DNA of 64,000 nt from Aplysia californica (taxonomy: Eukaryota; Mollusca; Gastropoda; Aplysiida; Aplysiidae). Below are positions 1 through 11,300 of the stretch, piece after piece; the first letter of the stretch is position 1; each line of letters starts with the position of its first letter. The notes under the pieces were generated by a model that worked only from the letters and a program-made list of their open reading frames with translations, was not told where the DNA came from and searched no databases. A program made the translations under genes and the position numbers. The stretch covers positions 102,386 to 166,385 of the forward strand of contig NW_004797322.1 in the NCBI RefSeq assembly GCF_000002075.1, in the 5' to 3' direction.

Positions 1-1250
1 CACAAATCCTCGTGTTCCCAGAAGACGGTCTCTACGGCTATGAGTTCACCCGTGACACCATCTACCCGTACCTGGAGGCAATCCCTGACCCTGACTCAGT
101 CACGTGGTCACCTTGCAGTGACCCTGAGCGCTTCCCCGAAACCCAGGTCCTGAGATGGTTGAGCTGTCTGGCCCAGAACAACTCCCTGTATCTCGTGGCA
201 AACATGGGAGATAAAGTCTCCTGCGAGCCAGACATCGACTCCAAATGCCCGTCGGACAAACGATACCAGTATAACACAGCTGTCGCTTTCGGCCCCGACG
301 GCAAGCTCTTGGCCAAGTATCACAAGTACAATTTATTTTACGAATCGCAGTTCAACAAGCCCAAGCCGGAAGTCAAGTATTTTGACACGCCTTTCGGCCG
401 CTTCGGTTTTCTCATCTGCTTCGATATTCTGTTCGAAGAGCCAGCGGTACCCATGGTAACTAGCCATGGTATCAAAAACATCGTGTTTCCAACTGCTTGG
501 ATGGACGCTCTTCCTCTTCTTTCCGCCATTGGCTACCACTCGTCTTTTGCGAGAGGTTTCAGGGTGAACGTTTTGGCAGCAAATATACACCGGCCTGCAT
601 ATCGCTTCCAAGGTAGCGGTCTCTACACGCCAGAGGGCATGAAGGAATTCTACTACAACAGAACAAACACCCCAGAGCCAAGACTCCTTGTAGCGGACCT
701 AAAAGTCTTGTCGGAAACGCCAAGCAACTCCACATCTGAAAAACGCCACAACTCTGTCCGTGACGAAAAATGTATTCCGAGAGAATTCATCGATGAACTC
801 AGCATTCCACCACACTTCCACTCTGAACAAGACGAGCAGCGAAACCAAAGATTAGCCAAAATCGATCCGCAACACCACATCGCAAGAACCAAAGATTTTT
901 TTGTTAAAACCGCTAGGACCTCTGTCAGCGAACTCCGGGCCAAGCCTTTCAACAACAAAGGCTACACGTTCTTACCTCTGGACAGCGTCTTCCCATTCGC
1001 CACAACCTGTCAGGGTCAAGTCTGCTGTTACTTGACCTACGAACTGACCAACAAGTCCAGCTCGGAGTTATTCGTCCTTGGCGCGTTTGACGGCGTGTTT
1101 CACGGCAAGTACTACTTCCAGACCTGTGCTGTACTCCGCTGTCCCACGACCAACCACAGCACCTGCGGCTCCTACACCTTTGACTCGGACACCGGCTTCC
1201 GGAGACTGGAGCTCACGGCTGAGGTTCAAACCCCATTCGTCCTGCCTCAG
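1..1250 (+). CDS. Vanin/biotinidase-like hydrolase, long internal exon (5' end outside window)
   Basis: The frame is open from base 3 to a donor (CAG|GTAAGG) after 1250, giving about 416 residues in phase 0. The nitrilase-superfamily catalytic set is visible: Glu in VFPEDG near the start, Lys in AKYHKYNLF, and Cys in LICFDILFEE. The order and the neighbouring PTAWMDALP and FARGFRVNVLAANIH blocks are typical of vanin (pantetheinase) and biotinidase. These enzymes are secreted or GPI-anchored amidohydrolases that cleave pantetheine or biotinyl amides. NRT and NKS sequons fit a secreted protein. The signal peptide and the first part of the nitrilase domain lie off the window. Which of the two activities applies cannot be told from sequence alone. 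The C-terminal half (from about residue 240) is the vanin-type base domain with several cysteines. Confidence 0.9.
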
Positions 1251-1255
1251 GTAAG

Positions 1256-1545
1256 GCAATACTTACTTTACTTACTTTTACTTTGTACTTCCCCTGTATC
1301 CTTAGAATGTCGAGGGGAGGTGCAGGTTTCGGTTCTGTGCTAGGTGTGTAGTGTATTGCGTCAGAGATAGGTATGTTATGCTGTTCCAGTTCCTTTTTAA
1401 TCCCCTCCAGCCAGGTCTTTCTTGGTTTGAAGCCGGATTCGTGGGTGTTGTAAGCTCTAGCCGCTTGTTTCTGGGGCATTCTGGTCAATGTCCAAACCAT
1501 TTGACTCTTTGGCGCTCTATGAATTTCATTACTGGTGGTAAGGCA
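1256..1545 (-). mobile_element. LINE 3' fragment (RTE/Jockey-type ORF2 C-terminus)
   Basis: Read on the minus strand, this encodes the C-terminal end of a non-LTR retrotransposon ORF2 (WTLTRMPQKQ, ARAYNTHESGFK, RKTWLEGIKK). The same sequence recurs at 22281-22895 and 26877-27400. It ends in a short CTTTA-type simple tail at 1256-1285, which is the 3' tail on the minus strand. It is a truncated copy within the vanin-like intron. Confidence 0.7.
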
Positions 1546-1765
1546 GTAGGTGGTTTAAAAGTGTCTATAGATGTGTTGGTAGATGTTGTTTTGGTGGTGG
1601 CCCACCCATTTCTTTTCTTAAGTCTTCGGAATTGATTAGATTTTATATACGTCATACTGTAAATTTGTTACTTTAACTCACACTGTCTCTCAAACCTCGT
1701 CCCCAAACCTCGTTCTCAACCCCAGATTTCATGTTATTTGCATCTGCTAGTTTTTAATCTTTAAA

Positions 1766-1773
1766 CCCCCCCC

Positions 1774-1851
<78 letters not shown>

Positions 1852-1920
1852 AATCCAAACACACACACACACACACACACAAACACAAATCCAAACACAC
1901 ACACACACACACACACACGC
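1766..1920. repeat. (CA)n microsatellite, interrupted
   Basis: A long CA tract preceded by a C run and interrupted twice by the same AAACACAAATCCAA block. The block has been duplicated together with the CA units, which points to a higher-order repeat. Confidence 0.95.
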
Positions 1921-2007
1921 ACAATGACACAGTCCCTCCTTTTCCGGTGTCGACTATATATATGACATCTCACTAACCCACTCCCCTTTTCCCTTCTGTG
2001 ACACCAG

Positions 2008-2157
2008 GCGGTCTTGTCTGACGGCGGTCAGTTACAACTCGCCCCTGCTGACCAGTGGGGCTTCCACCACCGCATGACACTCAAGTTTGAGCCTGGGCTG
2101 ACCAAACCCCTCATAGAGGCCGCCATCATTGGCCGTGACTACGAGAGAGACCTATGA
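2008..2157 (+). CDS. Vanin/biotinidase-like hydrolase, last exon
   Basis: After an acceptor ending CACCAG at 2007, the frame continues in phase 0 (AVLSDGGQLQLAPADQWGFH...) and stops at TGA 2155-2157. The peptide ends in ...IGRDYERDL, with hydrophobic segments but no clear GPI-attachment tail. The 757-bp intron before it carries a reverse LINE fragment and a long CA tract. The exon assignment rests on matching phase, good splice sites and the position right after the long exon. Confidence 0.75.
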   Translation, partial: AVLSDGGQLQLAPADQWGFHHRMTLKFEPGLTKPLIEAAIIGRDYERDL

Positions 2158-2970
2158 TTGGTTGGCTGGAAGCTTCACAATAGATCACCGATGATTGGCT
2201 GGATTTCCGTGAATTAAACCCTTTGTTTGGCTGAATATCTGCGGCATAGTTCACTGATTGGCCGAAATGTTTGACAGAAATTGATTCGTAAAACTCATTA
2301 CCAGGCACCGATAATATCATGTTCGAGTTTGAGACCCCTGATCGATGAATCCATATATTTTTTAAAATTATTATTCCATATGATGAAGTCCCCAAAGACG
2401 ATTTTGAACCTCATCCGGCAGACCCAAAGCCTGGCAACCTGCAGTGTGTCTTTTCTCTCTATTGCCTGCCAGGATAATGTCTCATTTGTTAATTGTTCAT
2501 GTTTCATTCCACAAATTCCCATACAGGCTCCTGATTGATCGGCTGTCAGTGTTAGAGATCCGTGCAAGACCAGATTTTTAAAAAAAAAATGTTATTGTTA
2601 TACATTTAAACTTGAACAAAAGAAAGGTGAAATTTTTTGATTGCGTAAAAAAATCCAGTTCTTCCAGACTTGACGATTGTCCTATCAAGTGAGTAATACC
2701 AAGCAGTTTTAAAAAGGTTTTGGTATAAAAATTACATTTTGATGCCCCAGTTAGTGTTTACAGTACCAACATTTTTTAAAAATGGAAATTTAGATTTTTT
2801 TCTCGTCCATGTGCGGATTTTTTTCTATTCTTTGTTTCTATTAATGAAATTCAGGTCTTTATCAAAAGCCGCAACAAGTTATTGATCATTGTCAGTCAAG
2901 AAAGATGGTAGGTTTAACTCAGCTTGAGAGAAATCGGACCTTTGGCACCCTCCACGCGTTTCTGTTGTAG
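2158..2970. other. Downstream sequence of vanin-like gene, no gene seen
   Basis: Probable 3' UTR and AT-rich intergenic DNA. I see no convincing open frame, RNA gene or repeat. Confidence 0.5.
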
Positions 2971-3069
2971 CCTGGACGTTCAACTTTAACAGAAGAACTG
3001 ACATTGAATGTCCTGGCCACAGCAGAAACGCTAGAAGAAGCACGCCGATGCCTCGATTTCTCTGATGAG
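2971..3069 (+). CDS. Orphan exon-like block, unknown gene
   Basis: A 99-bp segment lies between a candidate acceptor (TTTCTGTTGTAG) and a strong donor (GAG|GTAAGC). Only one of the three frames is open (PGRSTLTEELTLNVL...CLDFSDE, 33 residues, phase 0 on both sides). It resembles an internal coding exon of a host gene, but I do not recognise the protein and found no partner exon nearby. It could be an exon of a gene interrupted by large introns, a pseudo-exon, or chance. Confidence 0.35.
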
Positions 3070-3318
3070 GTAAGCCTACTTTATTTCTTGGGTGACAATG
3101 AGCATATTATGTTCTTGTGGTTTTTGATAAATAAAGACCTAAACTTTATCCCGACCCCCCCCCCCCCCAAAAAAAAAAGAAAAAATCTCCCACGCGATCA
3201 GGGATAAATGACAATTTTCTTCTTTTTTAAAAATGTTTGACTTACTTTTTTAGAGACTTAGTAATATACATTACTCGTGTGAAAGGAAAAGATGTTTAGA
3301 TGCAATCGAAAGGTGATA

Positions 3319-3714
3319 CAGTCAAACCCCGTTATACCGCCACCTTTTGGACATGATTCTGCAGTGCGATCCGAGTTTAAAAAGTGACTTTTGCACATGT
3401 ATTCAGACCCAAGAGTCTTCTTTCTCTCTAGCTCTGTGTCTTTCTCGTAGGAGAAAGATTATCAAGTAGCCAACCAGAGGGTGTTGTGCGCTGTGGGTAG
3501 TATGTATCTCTGGTGGTCCGTAAAGTTCGCTGAGGGTATGGTGGAACAAATGTACATTGGTTGATTAAATGACCGTACCACTCAGACAGTTGGCGGATGG
3601 CGGTGTGAAGACGTAAATACTATGTTTACGTAAGCACCCCTTTTCGTACATTGGTAAAACCTGGCAGTTAGTGGGCTGGCGGTAAACGGAGAGCGGTACA
3701 ACGAGGTTTGACTA
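3319..3714. mobile_element. pogo-like MITE
   Basis: The left end reads CAGTCAAACCCCGTTATACC and the right end, reversed, reads AGTCAAACCTCGTTGTACC. This gives terminal inverted repeats of about 22 bp, flanked by TA on both sides. TA target duplication with a CAGT start is typical of pogo/Tigger-type elements. The interior is non-coding. A partial inverted copy lies near 38252-38365, sharing blocks such as CCAATGTACGAAAAGG and the CCGCCAACTGT region. Confidence 0.7.
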
Positions 3715-4020
3715 CTTTTTTTTTTAGCAATAGCACCAGTATATAATGACTGAACCTCTATGTAAGGAATACTCCGATTTCATCTCAATGCCGGACATTG
3801 TTGATTGGTTGCATTAATATTACCTCAATCATTTAGTAAAATCTCATAAGGCTCATCATTCTGCTCCTGTCGTTTTGTTTTCTTCTTTTGTTCTGCTTCA
3901 TGGTGGTGGTCAAATAATATAATATATTCCAAAGTCAAAGCCATCGAAAAAAAATCGAGTTTCTTTTCTTTGTGTGTATTTGTTTATTTTTTGTTTGTTT
4001 GTTTGTTTCTTTTGTTTCAT

Positions 4021-4080
4021 TGGGGGGGGGGGGGGGGGGGTCCTTTTTATTTTTTTAATTTTTTCGGGGAGGGGGGGGGG
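4021..4080. repeat. Poly-G tracts
   Basis: Two long G runs separated by a T-rich stretch. They are low complexity and may be poorly assembled. Confidence 0.9.
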
Positions 4081-4163
4081 TGATGTTGAGGAGTCTTGAA
4101 GGTGTCGTTTCACTTATAAAGTTATATTGAGAGTTTAGGAATGGGGTGTGTTGTCGGTTAAAA

Positions 4164-4240
4164 TGGTATCAGTATCAGTATCAGTATCATTATCATTATC
4201 AGTATCAGTATCAGTATCAGTATCAGTATCAGTATCATTC
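4164..4240. repeat. (TATCAG)n hexanucleotide repeat
   Basis: About twelve 6-bp units, mostly ATCAGT with a few ATCATT variants. Confidence 0.95.
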
Positions 4241-4789
4241 ATACATGATATTGATGCGCCTGACCTTGGTTTTACTCTCCAACAGAAGGTTTTGGATTGT
4301 CCAAGAAGTTTTCAAGGTTCTATCACTACCTTAGCTCACTAATTTTAATACCTGGAATGGATGTTCAATGGATTGATCGAAACTGCAATTTCAACGGCAC
4401 TATCTAATTTTAGTCCTGTTAGCACCAAAAACAGATGTTACATATGATTATAACAATCAACAGCCTGTCCAACTATTAACTTAAAGGACGGAAAAGCATA
4501 AAGATCTTGATCTAAAATTCTTTACAAAAATATATAATAAAAATGTTAGATCTACCTTTTCACAATTTTATAGCTATATAATATAAATAATAAGGTTTAT
4601 ACTCAACCAAACCTATTTTATAAATACAATCTGATTAGTAGGCCTATCGTCTTTGGGGTCGGGGGAAAGTTTTAACATATATGTGCATAGAAATAGATAA
4701 GACATTTTAGACCTTCCTTGAGGGTACCAAAATAGTAAAATATTTGTTGCATGCCACGTAAAGGGGAGTTTCTTCTCTTTCAAGAATAT

Positions 4790-5229
4790 GTGAGGCAGCG
4801 TGGTGGAATCAGGTTCTCGTCAAAATAAACAAAGTGAAGAAACATGCATTTTTCTGCAGGTTTGTGAATTTTCATCAAATTTTTGTTTTTTGACTCAACA
4901 CCTTTCATGCAATTTAAAGAACTCATTCATGTGTGGATTTTTCTGAAAACCGTTGATTAAAGGCGCAAAAAAAAAGAAGAAAATTTTCAGTTACCGCTGA
5001 CTCTTAAGCTAAGGATTTATAACAAATCGTTGGCGGCCGTTTCTCACTAATTTTACCTCTGAAAACAGGTGACCACCACGTCCTTCTTTGCCAAATATCT
5101 CGACTTATATTCAAGATAAATGGATTTTTTTTCACCCAAATAAAGACAAGTGAACAGGCTTTAATATGATTTCAATAACTCTATATGCCCAAAAATTGAC
5201 GAGAGCCTGATTCCACCACGCTGCCTCAC
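4790..5229. mobile_element. MITE with 34-bp terminal inverted repeats
   Basis: The left end GTGAGGCAGCGTGGTGGAAT (continuing CAGGTTCTCGTCAA) is mirrored at the right end ending ATTCCACCACGCTGCCTCAC, with one mismatch in about 34 bases. The element is 440 bp with no coding capacity. A diverged second copy is split between 9597-9742 and 13692-13990 (see there). The superfamily is uncertain because I could not define a clear target duplication. Confidence 0.85.
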
Positions 5230-5650
5230 CACATATTATTTTGTGCGTTAAGTGCGTGCGTCTAATTTTCCAACATCTGTAGACAACTTTGCCTCATCGT
5301 ATAAAATATTTTTTTAAAGACTAGTTGTTGTTGTTTTTTTCTGGGCGCAAGCTGCAGTAGGGTGTTGTGAGGTTTATTCTGTTTCTGCTGGTCCCAAATT
5401 TTAGTCTAAATGGATAATATAAATTATCAATAATTTGTAACATTGTGTATCACGTGAGAGAAAGGAATTCCGTTGTTTTCGGTATCAAGTAATTCCAAAA
5501 ATTCTTTGGCAAAGTTATCTGCCAAACGAAGCTGTCGTTTTGCCAGATCGGTGAAAAAACGTAGTTTCATTCGGAGGGTTTTTAAAGGGGTTTTTTTTTT
5601 TTGTTTGTTTGTTTTTTTAAAGAATTAACGTGCCAGTTGAGTATAAGTAT

Positions 5651-5794
5651 GAGTTTTACGACACTTGTGACACGATAAGGACGTACTATAAGTGCCGACG
5701 ATTAGAGGTGTTACAAGAGTAACAAACACACAGAAAGAGGAGAGATAGGACGGCAAATTATACGTACCGCACCAGAGCACCCACTAACCACCCG
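5651..5794 (-). mobile_element. Short SINE-like repeat, family B, copy 1
   Basis: Written on the plus strand it runs from GAGTTTTACGACACTTGTG through GTGCCGACGATTAGAGGTG and a GAGAGATA-rich middle to CACCAGAGCACCC...ACCACC. The same order of blocks is found at 6082, 6367 (inverted), 8460, 20111 and 51275. The GTTTTACGGCACTTGCAAC-type end resembles the LINE 3' tail read backwards, so the natural orientation is probably minus. Confidence 0.75.
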
Positions 5795-6081
5795 CAATCG
5801 TGTCAAGAGATGTCACAGCTCTCCAAATACTAGATTGAACAGGAGAGTTATAACGAATCACGACGGAAGATTTAGCTTCTTTTCTTTCGAGATCTATTAT
5901 TTCAAGGACGCTTCTGAATGAGGTTTTCTAAATTCTAAAACGTAAACTGTGTGGCTTTACAATTCATTAAATAATATTATGGTATTGATACTTTTACATT
6001 TTACTTTTCATCATTTTGCTGTACTACAGCCTGTAGTGAAAGTTGCGTGGTGTGTGGGCGATTATGCTTGTTTGTCTGTTT

Positions 6082-6244
6082 TAGTGTTTTACTGCACTTT
6101 CAACACAATACGGTCATATAATATGTGCCGAAGATTAGAGGTGTTACAAGACAGCAACAAACACAAAAAGGAGAGATAAGGACGATAGGTGTTTTATTGG
6201 AAAGAAGAAGCAAACCACACCAGAGCACCCGCCAACCACACACA
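6082..6244 (-). mobile_element. Family B repeat, copy 2
   Basis: Contains the GTGCCGAAGATTAGAGGTG, GGAGAGATAAGGACGATAGG and CACCAGAGCACCCGCCAACC blocks of the family. It faces an inverted copy at 6367-6500, so the two could form a hairpin in RNA. Confidence 0.8.
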
Positions 6245-6366
6245 TACAATGTTCAATATAGGAGGAATTTGTTGCGTTGTTTTTTGTCACGGATACAGAC
6301 GGGGAAAAATACGTTCCGTTCCGTTGCTTTCCGTGGTCTGTGGGCGGGTACCCAGAGATTTCTTTC

Positions 6367-6500
6367 ATAACACGTGGATGGTTGGCGGGTGCTCCTGTGT
6401 GGTTTGCTTCTTCTTTTCTATCAAACATCTATCCTCCTTATCTCCCCTTCTTCTTTTTTATGTTTGTTACTCTCTTGTAACACCTCTAATCTAATCTTTT
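6367..6500 (+). mobile_element. Family B repeat, copy 3 (inverted relative to copy 2)
   Basis: Reverse complement of the family: it starts TGGATGGTTGGCGGGTGCTC and ends ACACCTCTAATC. It is followed directly by a LINE-type tail at 6499-6545. Confidence 0.8.
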
Positions 6501-6545
6501 GGCGCTCTTATGACCTTGAGCAGTTGCGAGCGCCGTAAAACCTCT
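6499..6545 (+). mobile_element. LINE/SINE 3' tail fragment
   Basis: GCGCTCTTATGACC...GCAGTTGCGAGCGCCGTAAAAC is the same terminal sequence as the 3' ends of the LINE copies at 31085, 47055 and 56525, here in forward orientation. Confidence 0.7.
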
Positions 6546-6947
6546 ACTAAAACTAACTTTCATAAACACTCACGACCTTGTTCTCTGACGTAACCCCAGT
6601 TCTTCATGGAGCTCACCATTGTCCATTCCACTCAAATCAGAACCAGAAGAAGGGAAAGAAGGGAAAGGTAGAGTAGATAATCAACAACAGTGAGACGAGT
6701 GTTTTATTCTTCATTGTCTACGCCCATGGTGTGCACCAGCACAGCTAGCTCTAAGTCTTTATGCAGAGCCAAGAGCAGCTGCGGCCATGACAGTGCCCAA
6801 TCTAAGATAAGGATACTTCAAATCTATGGCACAACCTCTCTGGCACAGTTTTGGGGGTCTTTTCTCTCTTTACTTCCTATACGTATCGTCCAAAAAGCTC
6901 TGTACGGTCAGCTTTGGACTCTTTTGTCTCTTCATGTAGACTATACA

Positions 6948-7025
6948 TGTTATTATTATTATTATTATCATCATTATTATAATTATTATTATTATTATTA
7001 TCATTATTATTATTATTATTATTCT
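6948..7025. repeat. (TTA)n microsatellite
   Basis: An imperfect TTA/TCA trinucleotide tract of about 78 bp. Confidence 0.95.
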
Positions 7026-7432
7026 GACAAGCGCTCTAACTTCTTCTAAGCTCTGAGTTGCCAGGTCAGTCAACTAAGGGTCCTTTCTTACAGAAAAGTG
7101 AGACCTCACTCAACGATCAAGCGGTTATGGAGCCTGGCTAAAAAAATGATCGATGTGTGTCTACTGAAAACCGGCGACTGAGAGAAGTGGTTCTGTGCTT
7201 TGTTGTCACATACACGAGATCCTAGTACTAGTACCCTTGGGGCGGGGTTCATTTTTAACGATTATCGCGGTCTTTCGGCTGAAATATTGTACCCTTTCAC
7301 CCCGAGTTGGCTCCTACAGACTAAGTGGAGTAAAGCCCGCCTCCCAAACTAAATGATTTAAATTGTGTCGATGGGGGTAATAAAAACCTACATATATTTC
7401 TTTTTTTAAGATTTTTTTTTTTTTTTTGGTAA

Positions 7433-7940
7433 GTGTTTTACGGCGCTCGCAACTGCATACGGTCATATGAGCGCGTGGGACACACCTAATATTTTCAGTT
7501 GGTAGGAAATGTGGAATTTTGCCCAGGTGGCGGTCGAAGCCTACTCTTATCGATTTTAGACCACCAAGGGATCTTTAAAGTGCGCAACTTGCACACGGGC
7601 CCTCCGAGATTTTTTGCCCTTGTCCGAGAAGGCTAGGTGTAGATCTTTCCTACCAGAAGATCAGGGGTGTGGCTGAAAGACAGCAGTAAGAAGGAGCCAA
7701 GGAGTAGCCGTAGAAAAGCTGCAAAAAGAGTTATGAGCCCAGAGGAGAGGGCAAAGGAGGTGAGCGGTGGGTGCAGAAAAAGGAGACAAAAGCAGACGAC
7801 AGAACATTGCTAGAGAGCAGAGAAGGGGGTGAAAGGAGACAATTTTAGAGAAAAAAATATTTCGGTCGCTACCCGAATTCGAACCCGGGACCTTTGAATG
7901 AGAGGCCAACACCTTAATCTCTAGGCCACAAGAGCCCCCT
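7433..7940 (-). mobile_element. tRNA-derived SINE, family A, full-length-looking
   Basis: On the minus strand the element begins with a tRNA-like head at 7940-7860. It has box A-like TGGCCTAGAGATTAAGG and box B GGTTCGAATTC, the RNA polymerase III promoter of tRNA-type SINEs. A unique body and a central block (CCTTCTCGGACAAGGGC, then GCACGTT-like TTTAAAGTGCGCAACTT) follow. It ends in GCGCTCATATGACC...GCGCCGTAAAACAC at 7433 and a T-rich stretch on the plus strand, that is, an A-rich tail. A 5'-truncated copy is at 54513-54880. The 3' tail equals that of the LINE at 47055 and 56525. Confidence 0.85.
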
Positions 7941-8459
7941 TTAACTTTAACTGTCTACTGAAAGGTGAAAACAAAAACGAATTGAAAACTTTCATGTAGA
8001 TTCCTTTCAATGTAAGGCTCATATCACTTGGCAATTTTTCTTTGGTGGAAATAGAGTGGCTTTGTATGATATTGTAATATTCTTTTAGGTTCGGTAAAAG
8101 TTTTACAGCACTTGCAACAGAATAATCTATTGTATATTCATATATATTACATTTGTCAAAGTTTGTCATTTTGGTAGCCTACAACTTCCGAACCACTTAA
8201 CTTTCAAATTTGAAAAAATTAATGGTGGTTCACAACCATTTAAAAGGTGCAGTTATATTAAGAAGTCTGAAGTAACTGTATAATTTTCAGTTTTTCATTT
8301 GTTTCGTTTAGATCTAATTTTGGGAAAGGCCGTCTTCTTAGTAGATACCATTGTAAACAAGTGAGGCTTCCGTTCACAGGCAGTGCACACTGCTTCCACA
8401 ATAACTTGGCGATCGATTCTTTTGAGTCTGTTAACCGAACGGATACCCAGCTAGTGTCA

Positions 8460-8590
8460 TATATACGTGTCGAAGATTAAAGGCATTACAAGAGACCAAC
8501 AATGAACAAACGCAAAAAGGAAGCAGAGATAAAGATAGATGTTTGATACGAAAGAAGGAGCAAACTACACAGAGAACTTGCCAACCACCC
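8460..8590 (-). mobile_element. Family B repeat, copy 4
   Basis: Contains GTGTCGAAGATTAAAGGC, an AGCAGAGATAAAGATAG block and GAACTTGCCAACCACCC in the family order. The LINE-tail-like end is mostly lost. Confidence 0.6.
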
Positions 8591-8599
8591 ACTATTAAA

Positions 8600-9596
8600 A
8601 CATTCATGTCTGTTCAAGAAAAATGGGACAAAGACTGGTAAGGAAATTAAGAACTTCAAAGAAACATAACATGTTCAACATCTTTTAATACAGTACATGT
8701 AAATGCAACTTTGCGAAAGTTCTTTCAACATGATGTTTGTCCAGCCACTTAACTCAGGGCGAATAGATCTACATGGAATGAGCTTCCTTCATGATCATGT
8801 ACATTTAGAATATGTTTTTTTCTAAAATGGAACGGACAGACTTTTTCCCCAAATTCAGCCATCACAGAGAGAGGACACAAAAGGACTAAACAATCCTCTT
8901 TGGTTTCATACTCATAGGGCACTGGTTCACAATGGTGGACACATATATGTGTATAATATATATACACATAAACATTTACAGTATAATATCGCAGGATTCC
9001 AGTAAAACAGAAAAAAAAAAAATCAAACACGCCAATAGCATGACTGGTTATTGCATAGCAGTGGAACTTCAATCAACTTCAGGGCTTTTTATTTAACTAC
9101 ACTTCACCTGTTTCAATTAAAGGCAGCCCTTGTCACAATTTTTAAAAATTAAACTTTGTGACTTTGCTTGATACTGATAGGCCTCTTCAACAGGGTTCAC
9201 CAATATTGCCACCTAGAATTTCACAAAATCACATTTTTACTGCATGAACTTAAGGAAATAAAGCTTCATCTCTCATAATATAAATTTAGCCACATTCATA
9301 CTGCACAATCCACGAAAAACATGATTTAAATAAGACTTTTGCCACTTGTAAAAACATTCACCTCTGACATTCTCGAATACATAGTAGCTGGTTTGCATAG
9401 GCCTATACTATATATAATGTTTACAAGAAAACAATCACCTGTTGCAACAGTCAACATGCAGTAAAACTCATTACCGGTAATAATTTCTATATATGCATAT
9501 ATTCAGAACAAATTTGGACTAAAATTATTTAACAAGACCAAAGAACATCCAGTCACCAGGAAGAAAAAACACAAAACCTTTTAAAAGTTAATCTCT
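8600..9596. other. AT-rich intergenic DNA, nothing assigned
   Basis: The open frames here are short and lack recognisable motifs. I see no gene or repeat I can name. Confidence 0.5.
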
Positions 9597-9742
9597 TGTG
9601 TGTCATTGCGGTTAAATCAGGCTCTCTTTAAAATAATGAAATCGAAGAAACCCATATTTTTCCACCCATTGGGCAAATTGTATTGAAATTTTGTTGGGGG
9701 TGGGAGGTGGGGGTGGGCTCAACACCTATTATGTTCACTTAA
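9597..9742. mobile_element. Left half of a split MITE
   Basis: Aligns, with divergence, to the left 140 bp of the MITE at 4790 (GGTTAAATCAGGCTCTC, GAAGAAACCCATATTTTTC, GCTCAACACCT). It breaks exactly at a TTAA (9739-9742). The other half resumes at 13692. Confidence 0.75.
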
Positions 9743-10257
9743 CCCTTTGTTCTATGACAGGACTCCTCACTGTAGAAGTTGACAGCTTGGGTCCGAAACA
9801 GAGAATTCAAGGTGAGTTAACAATAAAATATACCCTCTCATCTAAACAGTATTGGTATTCTCATTGTCGTTCATAATTTTTATGCTCCATGTTTTGGTGG
9901 TGCACATAGCCTAGATAAACCCTTTTAGTAAGAAAATGATGCAGACAGGCAGCAACGGATAAGAAAACGAGTGGGACAAATTCGTCCTGCCATGGGTTTG
10001 GTAGAATTCAGGTTCACTTGAACGCACACTTCCCAAGTATATTTCAGCACCAGTAAAGTGCAGTTCCATGATGCATATTTTGGATGTGCGTATTACGTAC
10101 CTATTTTTCGTTTTATGTGTTTCTTGTTTCCACCATCCGAAGCTTAAAAAAAAAAAGCTACATACGTATTACAAACATGTTTTTGTGCCAGTTGTGAAAC
10201 AAGATGTCTAGATGTAGGCGTCTTGTATAATTGCTCTCTTTGAGAAATCAAAAAGAT

Positions 10258-10428
10258 GTTTTGCTTGGTTCTGTAATTAGGAAATTAAACAAAAAAAAAA
10301 GATATAGATTTTGGATCCACAATATTATAAAACAGAGAAGACAATATGGTGCCGAGTATTATCAAGTGAAAGAACTAGTACTGGATGAAAACAAGTACCC
10401 TGAATATTTTAGAATGTCCTCAGTATAA
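10258..10428 (+). pseudogene. PIF/Harbinger transposase N-terminal fragment
   Basis: The peptide KKKRYRFWIHNIIKQRRQYG...LVLDENKYPEYFRMSS matches the conserved start of PIF/Harbinger transposases (RxFWVHPI, R..GEF..L..EL, FRM). The frame closes soon after the FRMSS block and no catalytic domain follows. It lies inside the piggyBac-like insertion. Confidence 0.6.
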
Positions 10429-10429
10429 A

Positions 10430-11300
10430 TGGATATGCTACAAGGATTCGCGGGCCCTGCTATTTGCAAGGACGCAACACATTATACAAACACAGGGTTT
10501 CTCTAACCACCTCGATCAAACGCTCATACTCATAGGTTTCGACTGAAAACTTCATTTCTTCTTTTGACAACAACTGACTGCTCTGCTAGTTAACTCTACT
10601 CTACAAGATACAATGTATAATAACACACTATACGCTACACAGTCCTTCTGTCATACGATAATATTGTCGTTTACCAGTATTCACTTCACCAACATTTCAC
10701 TGTGATCAAACCTCATAAACGATATAGCCGTTGCTTACGAGGTATGATCATAACCATGGCAGTGCAATCATTCCTTGTAAGTGTCATAAAATAAGAAAAT
10801 CAATATATGTTTTTAAAAAGTAACGAACCCTCACTTAGTCACTATTTTGAATGGTTTTACGTGAAATTGGAGAGGTCTGACAACACTGTTTTAACAAAAA
10901 TTAGTTGGGTTTTTTTTTCCTCCAGGAAAAAATCTCTCTGGCACTTATGAGGTCTGATCATGGGGGCATCGGTATGTATTCTCATCAAAATTCGCAGCTT
11001 GATTCATATTTTAAAAACCATGAACGCGTTAAATACATATTACGTATCGCATGGAACTGATTACAGGAAATAGTGTGGGATCCGTATTTTCGTACATATT
11101 TTACCTGCATAAAATACATACGTAATATGGATGCAAAATACGTACCATGGTACAAGGCCTTAACTGCATTTCATTTCATATAATATAAAGCGTTCATAAT
11201 TAATTCTACTACCAGGAACTGATTTGCTCTTTGCATTAAGATAAATAAACAGGTCTTTTGTTGTAAAAGAAAAGTGTTTTGCTATTTTGTATTATTATAA
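10430..11300. other. AT-rich interior of the piggyBac-like insertion
   Basis: No coding frame or named repeat is supported here. An acceptor-like TTTTTTTTCCTCCAG at 10911-10925 is followed by a stop in every plausible phase. Confidence 0.4.

Noticed and set aside
7855-7940. A functional tRNA gene on the minus strand
   Set aside because: Box A and box B are present, but the sequence runs straight into a SINE body with the shared LINE tail and does not close a normal acceptor stem that I can see.
9752-9803. Exon-like block (LLTVEVDSLGPKQRIQ) between AG and GTGAGT
   Set aside because: It begins 10 bp inside the terminal end of the piggyBac-like insertion, and its phase does not fit the block at 2971. 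Splice-site resemblance is probably chance.
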